NCBI GenBank assembly: GCA_035048495.1
Contig: CM068545.1
Location: forward strand, 37,586,225 to 37,650,224
From: Euptelea pleiosperma
Lineage: Eukaryota; Streptophyta; Magnoliopsida; Ranunculales; Eupteleaceae
Direction of reading: 5' to 3'
Length of the DNA stretch: 64,000 nucleotides
The notes beneath the pieces were generated by a model, which was given only the letters and a program-made list of their open reading frames with translations, did not search any database and had not been told where the DNA came from. The position numbers and the translations under genes were made by a program. Below, piece by piece: positions 10,090-20,999 of this stretch; the first letter of the stretch is position 1; each line of letters opens with the position of its first letter.

Positions 10090-10260
10090 TAGTGGGTGGC
10101 CCGTGCCCACGGCTATCCCAAAACAAAGTATTTGCCAAAATCGGGTGTGAGTGGCTGAGATCCACCGATATTTGGGGGGATAAGATCTCGGCCCTTCTTT
10201 GTTAAAACAGATAAGAGGGGGGATAAGTGGCGAGACGACTTCCCTTTTTTGTTATATAGA
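10090..10260 (-). mobile_element. Second mini-Helitron in head-to-tail tandem
   Basis: Directly abuts the preceding copy in the same orientation. The minus strand starts TCTATATAACAAAAAAGGG at 10260 and ends ...GGGCCACCCACTAT, with a degraded hairpin (ggcta instead of ggcac). The terminal CTAT rather than CTAG suggests a mutated or shared end. Confidence 0.75.
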
Positions 10261-10451
10261 TAGAAAGTTCAATTCTGTTAGATGTCCAAACAGCTAAAAT
10301 TAGAATTCATTAAGAATTTCAAGTAATTTCCACGGTGCAACTAAACACAAGAAATTTCAATTCTTTGAATTCAAATTCTTAGAAATCACAAATCCTAGAA
10401 TTCTGTTTTCAATTCCAAATCCGTGTCTGGTTACCAAAACAGACCCTACAG

Positions 10452-11400
10452 TTAAAACCCTCCTCGACTCTTAAGTTTTCTTTCTTCTTTCTTCAAATTC
10501 TATCCAAAAACTCTTCCCTTTCAACACATTAGGACCTTTTAGCATAGTCTTAAAGCCATGGTTAATCTTGACCGGCCAATATTGGATCTAATTGTCCTAT
10601 GATCGTGGCTGGTCTCAAATTCTCCAAAAATATCCAGCATGCATGTGCCCATCCTTCAAATTTTGCAAGCACCTCTTTTTCTTCAATACAGTGAATTTTC
10701 GATTAACATCACCAAGGCCGGTGGGCCAAACATTTATGGGTAAAAGTTTGCGACGTCACAATATTTAGCATAACCAACATGCAATATTTTGCATACATTA
10801 CAATGATAAGAAATATTAAAAAAAAAAAAATTAATTAGAAAAAAAGACTAACCTTAAACAGTCTAACCTAATTAACATTTCTTCCAATCGGTATAGGACA
10901 CTTTCTTAATCTCTAACACCAGTGGGTGTACGTGTTGTATATTTTCCTTTATACATACACGCACTTACGCACACGTACACACATACACACACAAAAACAA
11001 ACACACATAAACAAAAAAAAAAAAAAAAATAGAAACAAATAAATGGAGAGACGATTGAGAACGACTAACTTGCAACTATGAAAATAAATCATAAAAGTGA
11101 TTAGGGAATGCAAATCCACAAATAAATCATGATAGAAGAAAAGATAATCATGCTATATATATGAATGATTGTGAAGTAAGTTCAACAAAATACCTGTGAT
11201 CTGAGTATAAGTGGGTCTGAATTTTGTTGGTGAGTGAGTGATTGAAGCTGCAAGATGATCTGATGGAGGATCGATACCTAGCTAAATTAAACAAACTCCC
11301 TAATAGGTTACACAAGGACAATCCTATAACACAAGAGGACCTACACTCACCATGGAAGAACTTCTTCATAGGAAAAAGCCCATTATAAAACAGGCATCCC
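10452..11400. other. Unassigned non-coding DNA with AC-rich tract
   Basis: No supported gene. 10945-11035 is an imperfect (CA)n/(cacac) tract followed by an A run. Short ORFs on the minus strand at 11148-11369 show no recognisable domain and no codon-like pattern. Confidence 0.5.
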
Positions 11401-11408
11401 TGATTCTA

Positions 11409-11522
11409 CGACAAAATTTTTGAAGGGGTGAGATTTTTGAAGCGGTGATCATGCGCCAATGATCGTGTGCTACATATACCCATGGTTGTTAACGCATGAT
11501 CGCCGCTTCAAAAATTTTCTCA
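11409..11522. repeat. Imperfect inverted repeat with 37-nt loop
   Basis: Left arm 11430-11455 (gatttttgaagcggtgatcatgcg) pairs with right arm 11493-11521 (cgcatgatcgccgcttcaaaaat) with one T/C change and a small length difference. The word tttttgaagsggtga also recurs at 11416-11431. It may be a short MITE or a hairpin transcript source. No flanking TSD was identified. Confidence 0.7.
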
Positions 11523-12029
11523 GAAGTTCTACCCATCCACCATTTTCTATCTATCTACTGTTTTTCATGGGAAGTATTGTGGGGTGCAAGAAAGAGATAA
11601 GATGGGAATGAAGCACGAAACGTTTCTATACTCTAACCAGATCATGCTGGCAGCTTCAAGCTCTCAAACCAGCAAACTACAACAAAAAAAAAAATTGGTA
11701 GAAGCAAATGCTTCACAGAATTTCAATATCCCCCTCTTGACAACACACCTTTAAGTAGGGAAATTAAAGGGGATCGAGTACCAGAAGCTTCACTCCTAAC
11801 ATTGACAAGGGAGCCTGCTGCAACACGAGCTACGTATGTTGCCAGAAAACCCTCGTGATATTCCTCCACGTATATATAAATGCACCTCACCATTTCCTGT
11901 TGTATGTCATACTTGCTGTTTTTAATTGTAGCTTTTGGTCCTTCTTACAGCTATTTGATAATGACCCCTACCCCTTATCCCACGATTCCCACCTCCCCCT
12001 CGTCTCTCTCTCTCTCTCTCTACAAAAAA
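11523..12029. other. Unassigned non-coding DNA
   Basis: No gene supported. 11675-11700 holds an A-rich run, and 12004-12020 is a short (CT)n tract. The plus-strand ORF starting at 11880 has no recognisable features and overlaps a MITE. Confidence 0.4.
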
Positions 12030-12310
12030 TTTGAATACAATGTTGGTGTACCCACATGGAGGATGAATCAATGGTTCATGATTTTTGGTGATCATGATGA
12101 TGATCTCCTCACCATATAGATCACCCCTGCAAAAAATTCAGCCCATTTTGAAATTTCTATCCCCATCAAATGGGGTTTTCAAGTTAACGGTAAAAATAGA
12201 CGATCCATAATTCTTCAACTTGTAAATCAGACTACGAATATCGGAATGATTTGAATTTTTGCGAGGATTATCTCCTCACCATATAGACCATCCTCACCAA
12301 AAATCATCGC
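12030..12310. mobile_element. MITE copy (GGTGTACCCACATGG family), truncated
   Basis: Shares long blocks with 40130-40380: ggtgtacccacatgg, gatgatctcctcaccatata, gatcacccctgcaaaaa, ttttcaagttaacggtaaa, ccataattcttcaacttgta and a second ctcctcaccatata. The terminal GGGACAAC repeats seen in the other copy are missing here, so this copy is truncated at both ends. Confidence 0.75.
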
Positions 12311-13861
12311 ATTTCAATATATTGGCCCACTGTCCAGGTTGGTGGAATCGAAAGAGGGCATACTTCTGTCTTTAGCTTTGGGTGGTTCTTATGTCCTGGG
12401 TGTCAATGGTTGACAAACAAGAACAAATAGACACGCCTTAAGGAGGACCACCATTTTTTATATTTGATTTATAGATAGGTCACATGGTTGTCTTTGTATT
12501 TTAGCTGAAAGAGTTAAAACTGAATTTGATTAAGCTGGGTATTCAACTTGTCAAAACTCGGGATTCGCTTTCAAAACTCAGGATTCTCTTTCTTTAATCC
12601 ATTTCATTATCTCTATTCAATTAATGTGGTCATTTTGCCAAACGCTCCTTCACACAAAAAGACATAAGAAATTTAAAGCTTTTTTTTTTTTTTCCTCTTA
12701 GAATTCTCCAGTTGGACTATGCCTCATCCAAAAACTGTTTCTTTGTTTATTATGTTCATTGAGCTAGCAAAATTTTAAAAAGTCCTTTTTTTACTTGTAA
12801 AACAGCTTTCAGCTATTTTTTTTTATAAAAAGAGTTTTTGGCTTGAAAAATATATTTTCATGGAATAGATACTTTTTAAAAAATGGTCATCCAAACAATC
12901 TATTATTTTGGAAAAAGTCTTTTTTGTGGAAAAAAAAAAAGACTTTTTCAAGTCTAAAAATGGCGATCCAAACACCCCCGGCCCGCTTTGAAAACTCGAA
13001 AAAGGTGATCACAGGTTGTTCAAGTCCAATCAACCAGTTTCTGGGCTGTTATACCTATTTTGGGCCATCCTTGGGTGTGAAATGATTTGGCAAATCACTG
13101 GGCCTGTCTTGGGCATGGAATGATTTGGCCCACAAAAACCAAGCCAGGCTTGGGCCCAGTTACTAATGTTCCGGGCTAGTCTCAGAGGTCAGCCTGCCCT
13201 GAACCCGGCCCATTGATACCCTTATTTGGGAGTGTAATACTTGGCTAAGTTGCTTCCTGAAGAGGGGAAAATAATTTTACGTTTGTGGCCAACACGTTAT
13301 TCACCTAAAATGTATTGGCGACTCTTCAATGCAATGCAAACATCAAAATTTTTTTGCACTCAGTTACATTGCGTTAGTTTACGATGTGCATTACTTTACG
13401 GTTGCTTGGTAGCAATTGAGAAAAACTCCGTAAACTAATGCATCGTGATTAAGGCTCAAGGATTCATTAGCCCAACATAGTTTAGGCCCGTCTCATCATT
13501 TTTTTGTATATTATTGTGGCTCTGTTTAGTCAGAAATGCAGTTCAAGAGTGGTGGGACCTCTCTCTGTCTCTCTAGAGAGAGAAAGTCTATAGTGCGTGC
13601 AAGCATATGGACCCTAAGTGACTCATCTGGATCGACTGTCTGAATTGTGAAGATGGATTAGTTTGTTGGGCCTCCCTTAAAGATTAAAATTTTCGTTTCG
13701 AATGCCATTTCGGTGAGGGCCAAAACCAAAACTTCGGTCAAGCGACATGATGAAAATTCCAAAAAATATTCAGGAAAAAGTTCTAAATTTCAACCAAATT
13801 TCTCAATAAGTTCAAAATTTCACAACAAAAATTGTTATGTTTTATGACGGCAAGAGGTAGC
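12311..13861. other. Unassigned DNA with one MITE-like end
   Basis: No supported gene. 12770-12985 has alternating aaaaagtctttttt stretches forming an inverted pattern and ends ggcgatccaaacacccccgg, which on the minus strand (gggggtgtttggatcgcc) resembles the termini of plant hAT-type MITEs. 13550-13580 has a short inverted ctctctagagagag. The rest shows nothing I can name. Confidence 0.4.
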
Positions 13862-14250
13862 ACGATTTTGTTACTCACGGCTGCTATCTAGGCCCGCTGA
13901 CCGCATGGACGTTTAGTCCACTTCTTGGTAGACATTCAACCAAAAATCAGCTTGTTTGAAGATTTTTAGCCGTTGGTTTTAGTACCAAAAAAAAAAATAG
14001 TTGAATCAAACGGCTAGAATCATGCCTTAAAAGTTCTAAAATCTAACGGTCGATTATTTTTTAACACAATTTTTGTCATTCACGGCTGCCATCTGGGCCC
14101 ACTGATTGCATGGATGCTTATCCCACCCCTTGGTAGACATCCATACCAAAAATCAGCTTATCAGATGATTTTTAACCATTAGTTTTCGTACTCAAAAAAA
14201 TGGTTGAATCCAATGGCCAGAATCTCGCCTTAAAAACCATTTAAGGATGC
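13862..14250 (+). repeat. Tandem duplication, about 205-bp unit
   Basis: Two adjacent units (about 13862-14066 and 14067-14250) share ttactcacggctgctatct / gtcattcacggctgccatct, gcatggacg / gcatggatg, cttggtagacat, aaaaatcagctt and the tttttarccrttrgttttmgtac block, followed by ggttgaatccaayggc. The module resembles the fold-back MITE family in layout but is a distinct sequence. Confidence 0.8.
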
Positions 14251-15400
14251 AAACGTGATACCTTGTAAGTCATGCTACCTTGTAAGTAGGGGTGAAAAAA
14301 AATATAATATCTAAGATTAGTTCGGATATGGGGAACTTAATTTAGGTAACGGTCAGGATGAGTTTGAGTTGGTAAATCACGAGTAGAAGTAATGGAACCG
14401 TCAGGGCCTACTGAACATCATGAACCTCAGTTACATAGTATACTTTCTAGAAAAGAAATGTAAAGAGAAAAAAATCCATTAGAAGGCCGAGAAAACGTAC
14501 CGAGGAAATCTTCAATTGAAAACTCTCATCTGCAATGGAAAACTCTCGTCTGCAAATCGAACATCGATGGAGGAGAAAGAACAAAAGAGATTGAACAAAC
14601 ACATATTAATTCAAAATCCATTGATTTCTCCTCAATCACCACAAAAACCCTCAAAAATATCTTGGAATTCAACAACCGTTCAAAGATCGCCAAAAATATA
14701 ACAGAGAGAGGAGGGGATTAAAATGGTGCCGTAATGCAACTTCAAATAAGCGTCGGTATCCGGTAAATATCGGTCGGAAAACGTTGCAGACATAGCGGAA
14801 TCAGGCAGCCTCGATCTGTACGGACGAAGAGACGAGAGAGAAGGGAGAGGAATTTTGCAGGGAAAATATGTATCGAGAGAGAAATTGGAAGCACATTGGA
14901 TCCCGTCGATTCGTAGAGAGTAGTCGATCGTGTACACAAAGTTCGGGAAGCTCATGTATTGAGATTCAACTGGTTTTTTTTCTACATTATAATGCATGAC
15001 TCTTCCCTTTGAAATGCAGAGCCTGCGCATTCGTTTACAGTGGTCCCACTTTGCCGTCGGTAACCAAGAACCGAAATCTGTGGGCCTTCATGTAAACAAA
15101 TGTGTTTGCATCCATTTGCGGCATACCAAATAGAGCCTAAGTTGAAAAAGAAATGTTGGAAAAGTAGTAAATGAGTAACCGTAGTCCCGGCATGTTGTTG
15201 AGCAGGCTAGGGATTCTGTACAGCTAGCGTAACCAACACCTGATGGCTTTGGACACCAAGTGGGGGCAGGCATTCGACTTTAGGTTTTTATGTAATTTCT
15301 TCTTTTATATATTATAATCATCTATCTATCTATACTACTTTAAAGCCAAAACTTGGGTTGGAGGAGGCCCTCTCACACGACACGTCACCTCCATACCTTT
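14251..15400. other. Unassigned DNA, possible decayed gene segment
   Basis: No recognisable protein. 14500-15010 is less AT-rich than its surroundings and contains gagagagaagg-like stretches, with overlapping minus-strand ORFs of up to 116 codons at 14680-15030, none with a known motif. It could be a transposon-derived or regulatory stretch; I cannot decide. Confidence 0.35.
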
Positions 15401-15404
15401 TAAC

Positions 15405-15720
15405 TGGAGTAGAACTTTACTGACCGGCGTCAGTCAGCAAAGTTTCTTACTGACCATAATATGAGCTACGTGGCACACACTTAGAGGACACTGGTGTTGC
15501 TGCAGACAAAAAATCAGCCAGATTTCGATTTTTAACCGTTGGATTTGAATTTAAATCTTTTTCCTGGGTTGAATTTCAATCGTGGGATTCGAGAATTATT
15601 TTGGGATACTGAGATCCAACACCTAGAAAACACCAATCACACTGATTTTTGGTCGGCAAGTCCACCTACGATCAGAGATCTCTAAGAGTGTGTCATGTGG
15701 TATTTTTAAGTGCAGCCTAA
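15405..15720. mobile_element. Fold-back MITE copy (AGTAGAACTTTGCTGAC family)
   Basis: Starts ggagtagaactttactgacc, then atgagctacgtggcacacac, aaaaatcagcc, tttttaaccgttggattt, a centre with ggattcgagaattattttgg, the inverse half (gagatccaacacctagaaa, ctgatttttggt, aagtccaccta) and ends near gtgtgtcatgtgg. Left and right halves are inverted copies. Confidence 0.75.
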
Positions 15721-15765
15721 CGCCCTATCAAAAAACTATAATATCAAAACTTTTCTCCCTCTCCA

Positions 15766-15847
15766 TGTTACGATCCTAGGTTAAGACCTTAGCTTTCCGC
15801 TCCACTATCACCAAGGTGCTTTTGGAGTATTGGTTTGGGTCTTAACA
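15766..15847 (+). repeat. TRIM 5' LTR
   Basis: 82 bp, TG...CA, starts TGTTACGATCC and ends GGGTCTTAACA. Followed at 15850 by the tRNA-Met primer binding site. Confidence 0.95.
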
Positions 15848-16161
15848 TTTGGTATCAGAGCAACCCCACCTCCAGGGTTAGTTACGGGAGAGGCAATTAT
15901 GGTTACAAAAAAAAAAAAAAAAAGGGCGCTCATCATAGTATGGGATATGGAGGGCCTGCCATTGTGGTCTACTATGATCAATCTCGGAAGGGGCGACCTA
16001 AGGAAAGGGCTACCTGGGGGCTCGCTCGAAGAATGAGAAAATAGGTGTACTGGAAATATGTCAGGGGCCTGTTCACGAAAAAAAGTGAGAAAATAGGGGT
16101 ACCGGAGTGAAAGCGCCTTAGAGTGGGCCACCATGGACGTCGGCCTTGAAGGGTGGTGGAA

Positions 16162-16243
16162 TGTTACGATCTTAGCTTAAGACCTTAGCTTTTTGTTCCA
16201 CTATCACCAATGTACTTTTGGAGTATTGGTTTGGGTCTTAACA
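16162..16243 (+). repeat. TRIM 3' LTR
   Basis: 82 bp, same ends as the 5' LTR. Seven substitutions relative to it lie in the first two thirds, and the last 27 bases are identical. Confidence 0.95.
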
Positions 16244-16269
16244 CTCCACCTCACTGTACTCAACATTTT

Positions 16270-16990
16270 GCTCTCACCATTATTAAAGAACAGAACTTTG
16301 AAGACGAACGTCCATCATCACGATGATATTTGGACCACAATGTGAGCCATGTGCACACACTTAGAGACCACTGAACGTATGGATTTTTGGCCCATCCCTA
16401 GGTGGACCTACATACAAAAAATCAGCTTGATTAGTGTTTTTTAACCTTTGGATCTGAGTACCACAAATAATGCTCGAAATCCACTCTATTAAAAATAAAC
16501 CATAAATGACTCTAATCTAATGGATGGAAATTACTAATCAGGTGGAATTTTGGTATGTAGGTCCACCTAGGGATGGGCCAAACATCCATACGGTCAGTGG
16601 TCTATAAGAATGTGTCACATGGCTCATATTGTGGGCAGGGTCATCTCTACCATAAGGCCAATAAGACAGTCTCCTTAGGGCCTAGGCGAGAGAAAGTCCC
16701 CATCCCAAGTGACATAAGGCCCCAGCCCACCCTTTGTTGGATATACAACACAAAAAATTAACCTGATAGGTTATCTCAAGCCATAAATTTTATTACTTTT
16801 TAGGATTGATTCTAAGCATTGGATTCAAGCATGTTTTTTAGTAGTAAATCCAATAGTTATAAATCATCAATCAAGATGATTTTTAGTGTGTTTATCCACC
16901 AATAGGTGGGCTGAACATCCACGCAGTCATTAGGCCCAAAAAATGATCTATGTAGGGCCGTTAGAGTCCTCTGTAAGCACTGCCACGGGA
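16270..16990. mobile_element. Fold-back MITE copy, interrupted
   Basis: A left half (cagaactttg, gtccatcatcacg, ccacaatgtgagccatgtg) and core (atccatacggtcagtgg, gtaggtccacctagggatgg) run from 16290 to 16630. At 16636-16740 a different sequence (gggtcatctctaccataagg, cttagggcctaggcgag) interrupts, and MITE-like arms resume at 16750-16990 (ggattcaagcatg, atgatttttagtgtg, ggtgggctgaacatccacg). A terminal aagcaaagttctac occurs far away at 19848-19862, after the solo LTR, consistent with the LTR having been inserted into this composite. Confidence 0.65.
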
Positions 16991-17103
16991 CTACGTGAGT
17001 TCTCTACATCTAAATTTTTATGTAGCTTTTGATTATTATGAATAGTTGTTAAATAAGATTTTCTACTATATAAAGAGTTAAAAAACTTAATTAATACCAT
17101 ATA

Positions 17104-19745
17104 TGTCACACCCCGCAATTCATACGCTAAAATATCTCTATCTACACACGAATCATGAGACGTAATCAAGGAACGAATCCTCAAAAATACGCCATAATAA
17201 TTTAGTGCCAGTTGATAAAACATGAACCATCTAAATTATTGAATTAAAATTAATACTCCAATTAACCATAAAATTTGAATACTGCAAATACTAACTGAAC
17301 GTAAATACATCACAAGCCTCACTACATGTCTCTCAAAATAAATAACTATTCTAAGGATATCCCATATACTAACTAAGTCCAATCTTGTGTGCATCTTTAG
17401 TATTCGTGCTGACTTGAAAATAAGAGATCCCACGAGAGTGAGTCCAACTGACTCGCAAGTAAAAGCTACATTAAACCCTCCCAGTACACGTGTGCAAATG
17501 TACATAAAATCATATTAATAATAATCTCAATTATCATAAGTTCAAGAATATAGCTCGATGAATATATACAAGATCATAACCAATTAACTAAAGATTAGAA
17601 ACAACTCATTCTTGTATAGACACAATGCACGTCATCACATAATGAGCATTAATGATTCAATTAGGTTCACGTTCTCCCTTAACTTGTAATGTTACTAATG
17701 ATAAGCACACGGTCTAAATCTAATTGTCAATGATAACCAAAATAACTCAAAAGATTATACCTAACAAATAACAGATATCTACAATTAATACATTGTCACG
17801 AACCTAGTGTAACTATCAAAAGAATGTATTGAAACTCAATATAGGATGTAACGTTCATGCATATGTCACAACGGACAATCCCAACAACTTCGATGCTCAT
17901 ACACAATAAAAGTCAACGCGTTAATTAATCCGATGAACGAATGGTCAAGTTAAGTTAATCCAACGAATGGATAGTCAAGCTAATAAATCCAACTTATGGA
18001 TCACTGACGATTCAGGGTTTTACACTCAATGGCTTCTCCTTATTCCCTTCTTACTATTTAGGGTTCGATACATAGCCCAAGGAACTATAAAAAGTGCTTA
18101 TACACAGCAGCACTTCGGATACACCCCACAAAGCTTGTTATTTAGGGTTCGACACACCGCCTAAGGACCTATCAGAAGTGCTTATACATAGTGACACTTC
18201 AGATAAACCCCATAAATATAGGTATGCTCAACCTAAGTCATTTATCATGTTCTTCATGATGAACAATACAATATTAGTTGAATAATCAAGCATTATAACA
18301 ATCCATAAAATTCATAGTCATCTTAAACAATAATTATAATCAACACATGCACGATAGGTCAAAATACATTAAGAACCCGATAAAGAGTGTACTTTAATTA
18401 ATATTCTACATAATTTATTGTTATCTTAATAATAATATAGTAGTCTACATGTTATGGCAATAACTCATATTACTACGATAATTAAAGTAAGAACATCCCT
18501 AATCAAGAATCATAAGAAATTCAAGAATTGTAAGAATCGAGAATCAAAAATCAAGAATTAAGAACTGTATAAATAATATTTTGAATTTTGAGAATTCTGT
18601 AATTTATATAAGATTCTAAAAAAATATCATCTCATTCTACTCTTCAAAACATGCAATTTAAAAAAAAACTAGAGCTCAAAAATGTTAAGAAATGAATGAG
18701 ATAAAATTCCAACAAAAATTATATTTTTAATAATAGCGAGAAATTAGTATTTTAAATTTTTAAAAATTTTGTGATTCGATTAAATTCTAAAAAAAAATCT
18801 CATCCTATTTTACACTTTATAACACCAAAATTTTAAAAAAAAAATAGAGCTTAAAAACATTGAGAAACGAATGAGATAAAATTCTAACAAAAAATCACCT
18901 TTTAATAATTTTGTGAGAATTTAAATTAAAGATAATTAAAGATTTTAGTATGCTTTTTATAAATTTACAACAAAATTTTTACATGATTTCTTAATAACTA
19001 AATAAGAGATTAAGCATGAATTTACACACGATTAAACCTAAGAAGAAATAAATTTAAACACCATTAATTAATCAAAATCTTAATCATACTTATTTATAAC
19101 AAAAATACATAGAATAAGGATTTAGGATCATAAATCATATAGATCATGACTCAAAAGATCTTAGCATACAAATCAACCGAAGGAAACTAAGAGAAATGAA
19201 AGAGAAAATATAATAATGCTCACATAATAAACTAAAACTCTAATCACATGCATACATAAAAGATTAAAACCCTAATCATATTTATCCATTAATAAAATCA
19301 AAAAAATAACAATCAATATACAAGAAATGGAAAGGATTAATGAAGTATTCACTCACTTGTGATCGTTAATCCAAGGTAATGGAGAGATTCATCCACAATC
19401 GAAGGGTTTTCCCAAACCCTTGGCTCCAAAGAGCGAAGAGAAGAAGATAAGAGAAAATATAGTTTAGGTTTAGGGTTAGTGAAAAGTGCTTTTCGTAACT
19501 ACTTGGACTTATAAAGGAAGTGTCAAAAACCCTAATTTAGGTCCACTAATGGGCTAAAAACAGGCCCATGGGTATCAATTGGGCTCCAAACTAGATAGTA
19601 AAAAGGCCTAAAATATCACTAAAATGGCCTCAAAAGCCCACTCCCACAAGCATGACCCAAACAAACAATAATTAAATATTAACAATAAATACTCATAATT
19701 AATTATTAACTAATAATTAATAATTAAAAAACTCGGACTAGTACA
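17104..19745 (+). repeat. Solo LTR, 2.64 kb, with perfect TSD
   Basis: Begins TGTCACACCCCGC and ends CTCGGACTAGTACA; flanked by atata on both sides (17099-17103, 19746-19750). There is no second copy and no internal coding domain, so it reads as a solo LTR. TGTCACRCCCCG starts and TTACA/TACA ends recur in four other LTRs of this window. The 3' half has promoter-like parts: acttggacttataaaggaag near 19500, and pyrimidine- and A-rich stretches. TSD of a low-complexity word is weaker proof than usual. Confidence 0.7.
18058..18226 (+). repeat. 84-bp tandem duplication inside solo LTR
   Basis: Two units begin ttagggttcgayaca and contain aagtgcttatacayagy, rcacttcrgataaacccca; the unit boundary is near 18141. 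Just upstream, 17915-18000 holds three shorter copies of taatccracgaatggatagtcaag. Confidence 0.8.
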
Positions 19746-20999
19746 ATATATATATTAAATATATTAAAGGCCTCATATGGAGTTTTCACCTTAGGCCTCA
19801 ACTTGCATCGAGGCGGCCTTAACTGTAGTCCATCATTAACGTACGTTTGTAAGCAAAGTTCTACTTAACATACCATTATTTCTATATTTCCAAAATAGTT
19901 CCTTAATAACAACTTGTAAGGTCTATATTTCAGTGTTGGCGAATCCTATATGACAGAACATCATGTTTATACCATCCTACTGTGTTATGTAGTAGTTAGG
20001 TTAGTGAGAGTGTCAGTTTGAGGTTGCATCACTCAAGTGCTGCCTAAAGCCTATCAGATCAGAAGATCGATACATCTAAATAAAGAAATCTTCAACCAAT
20101 TGCACAGTATTAGGTTGGTAAGTAACTTAGACCTTAAGTGTACTTGAGCATGTGTTTGAATCACACTCAGAACATACGAGTTTTATGCAAAATCTATTCA
20201 TTTCAATCAATTGGACATTTTGGTTGATCAATCGGGCCTGCCTAATCAATACACCAATTTATTGGAGAAAATATCTTTTTGCCTATGCTTTGATTAGATG
20301 TCAGTTGCGGACTTTGATAGTTTTCCAATCAATCGGACCTAAAGTCCAATCGATTGGACCAGTCCAATTTATCAAACTTTCGTGAATTAGATTTTTGAAA
20401 AACTATTAAGTTTCCAATTCTGACTCAAACACTTGCCTTTTCCTGCCTGGACTTGCCTATGATATTCGCTCAAAAGTACTTATTTTAAGCCATTATCCTT
20501 TTAGCGATGTCATATTTTCCTACGTAAAACTTATCTATTTTTCGTCGACTTTTCCACGTAAGAGTTTCTTCTATTGCGTAGAACACATTCTTTACACGAA
20601 AAATGACTATTTGCATGAAATATATATATTTCGGATAGTCCAATATCAAACCGTTTTAGTAGACTCTCATTACGCGATTTTTCTCTCACAGGATACCCGA
20701 TCTGACGATTCTCGAGACTTACGAACCCACGATCAACCACAAAGCTTAAATATCAAAGCTTAAAGAGACAACAGGCTAGAACAAAAAGATAGAAGCCAAA
20801 TACGGGTCAAGTTAGAGGATTGTAGAGCCGGACCAAGGACCAAGAGAGAGGCAAAGCTAAAGACCAAGAGACAGTCCAAAGTGATTCAAAGTCGCACCAA
20901 ATGACATAAAATGACGGCTTACGTGATTGGTGAAGCCTACTGAAGACTACGTTGAAGATCAGGGTTCAAGACCTTCCACTTGCTCTTTTTCCTTTATTT

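Larger units (their letters stand above)
8722..10444. mobile_element. hAT-like element with TIRs, expanded by nested insertions
   Basis: Ends GTCTGTTTGGTAACC (left, 8722) and, on the other strand, GTCTGTTTTGGTAACC (right, 10444). Both are flanked by cctacag (8715-8721 and 10445-10451), a 7-bp duplication that could be 8 bp with one change. The outer 120-150 bp on each side are inverted copies rich in gaattc and ggatttgg words. The centre is occupied by the fold-back MITE array and two mini-Helitrons described separately, so the original element was probably a few hundred bases long. Confidence 0.7.
15766..16243 (+). mobile_element. Complete TRIM (terminal-repeat retrotransposon in miniature), 478 bp
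   Basis: Two 82-bp direct repeats, 15766-15847 and 16162-16243, both start TGTTACGATC and end GGGTCTTAACA. Two bases after the first is TGGTATCAGAGC (from 15850), the initiator tRNA-Met primer binding site. Just before the second is a purine-rich gaagggtggtggaa. The whole is flanked by a perfect 5-bp TSD, ctcca (15761-15765 and 16244-16248). I count 7 differences between the two LTRs. The 314-bp centre has no gag or pol. These features together define a TRIM; no family name is claimed. Confidence 0.95.

Noticed and set aside
14680..15030. Minus-strand ORF of 116 codons as a gene
   Set aside because: No recognisable motif, no neighbouring splice sites that extend it, and overlapping ORFs in other frames. 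Left as unassigned DNA.
15808..16134. Minus-strand ORF of 108 codons
   Set aside because: It lies entirely within the non-coding centre of the TRIM, crosses a poly-A tract and has no motif.
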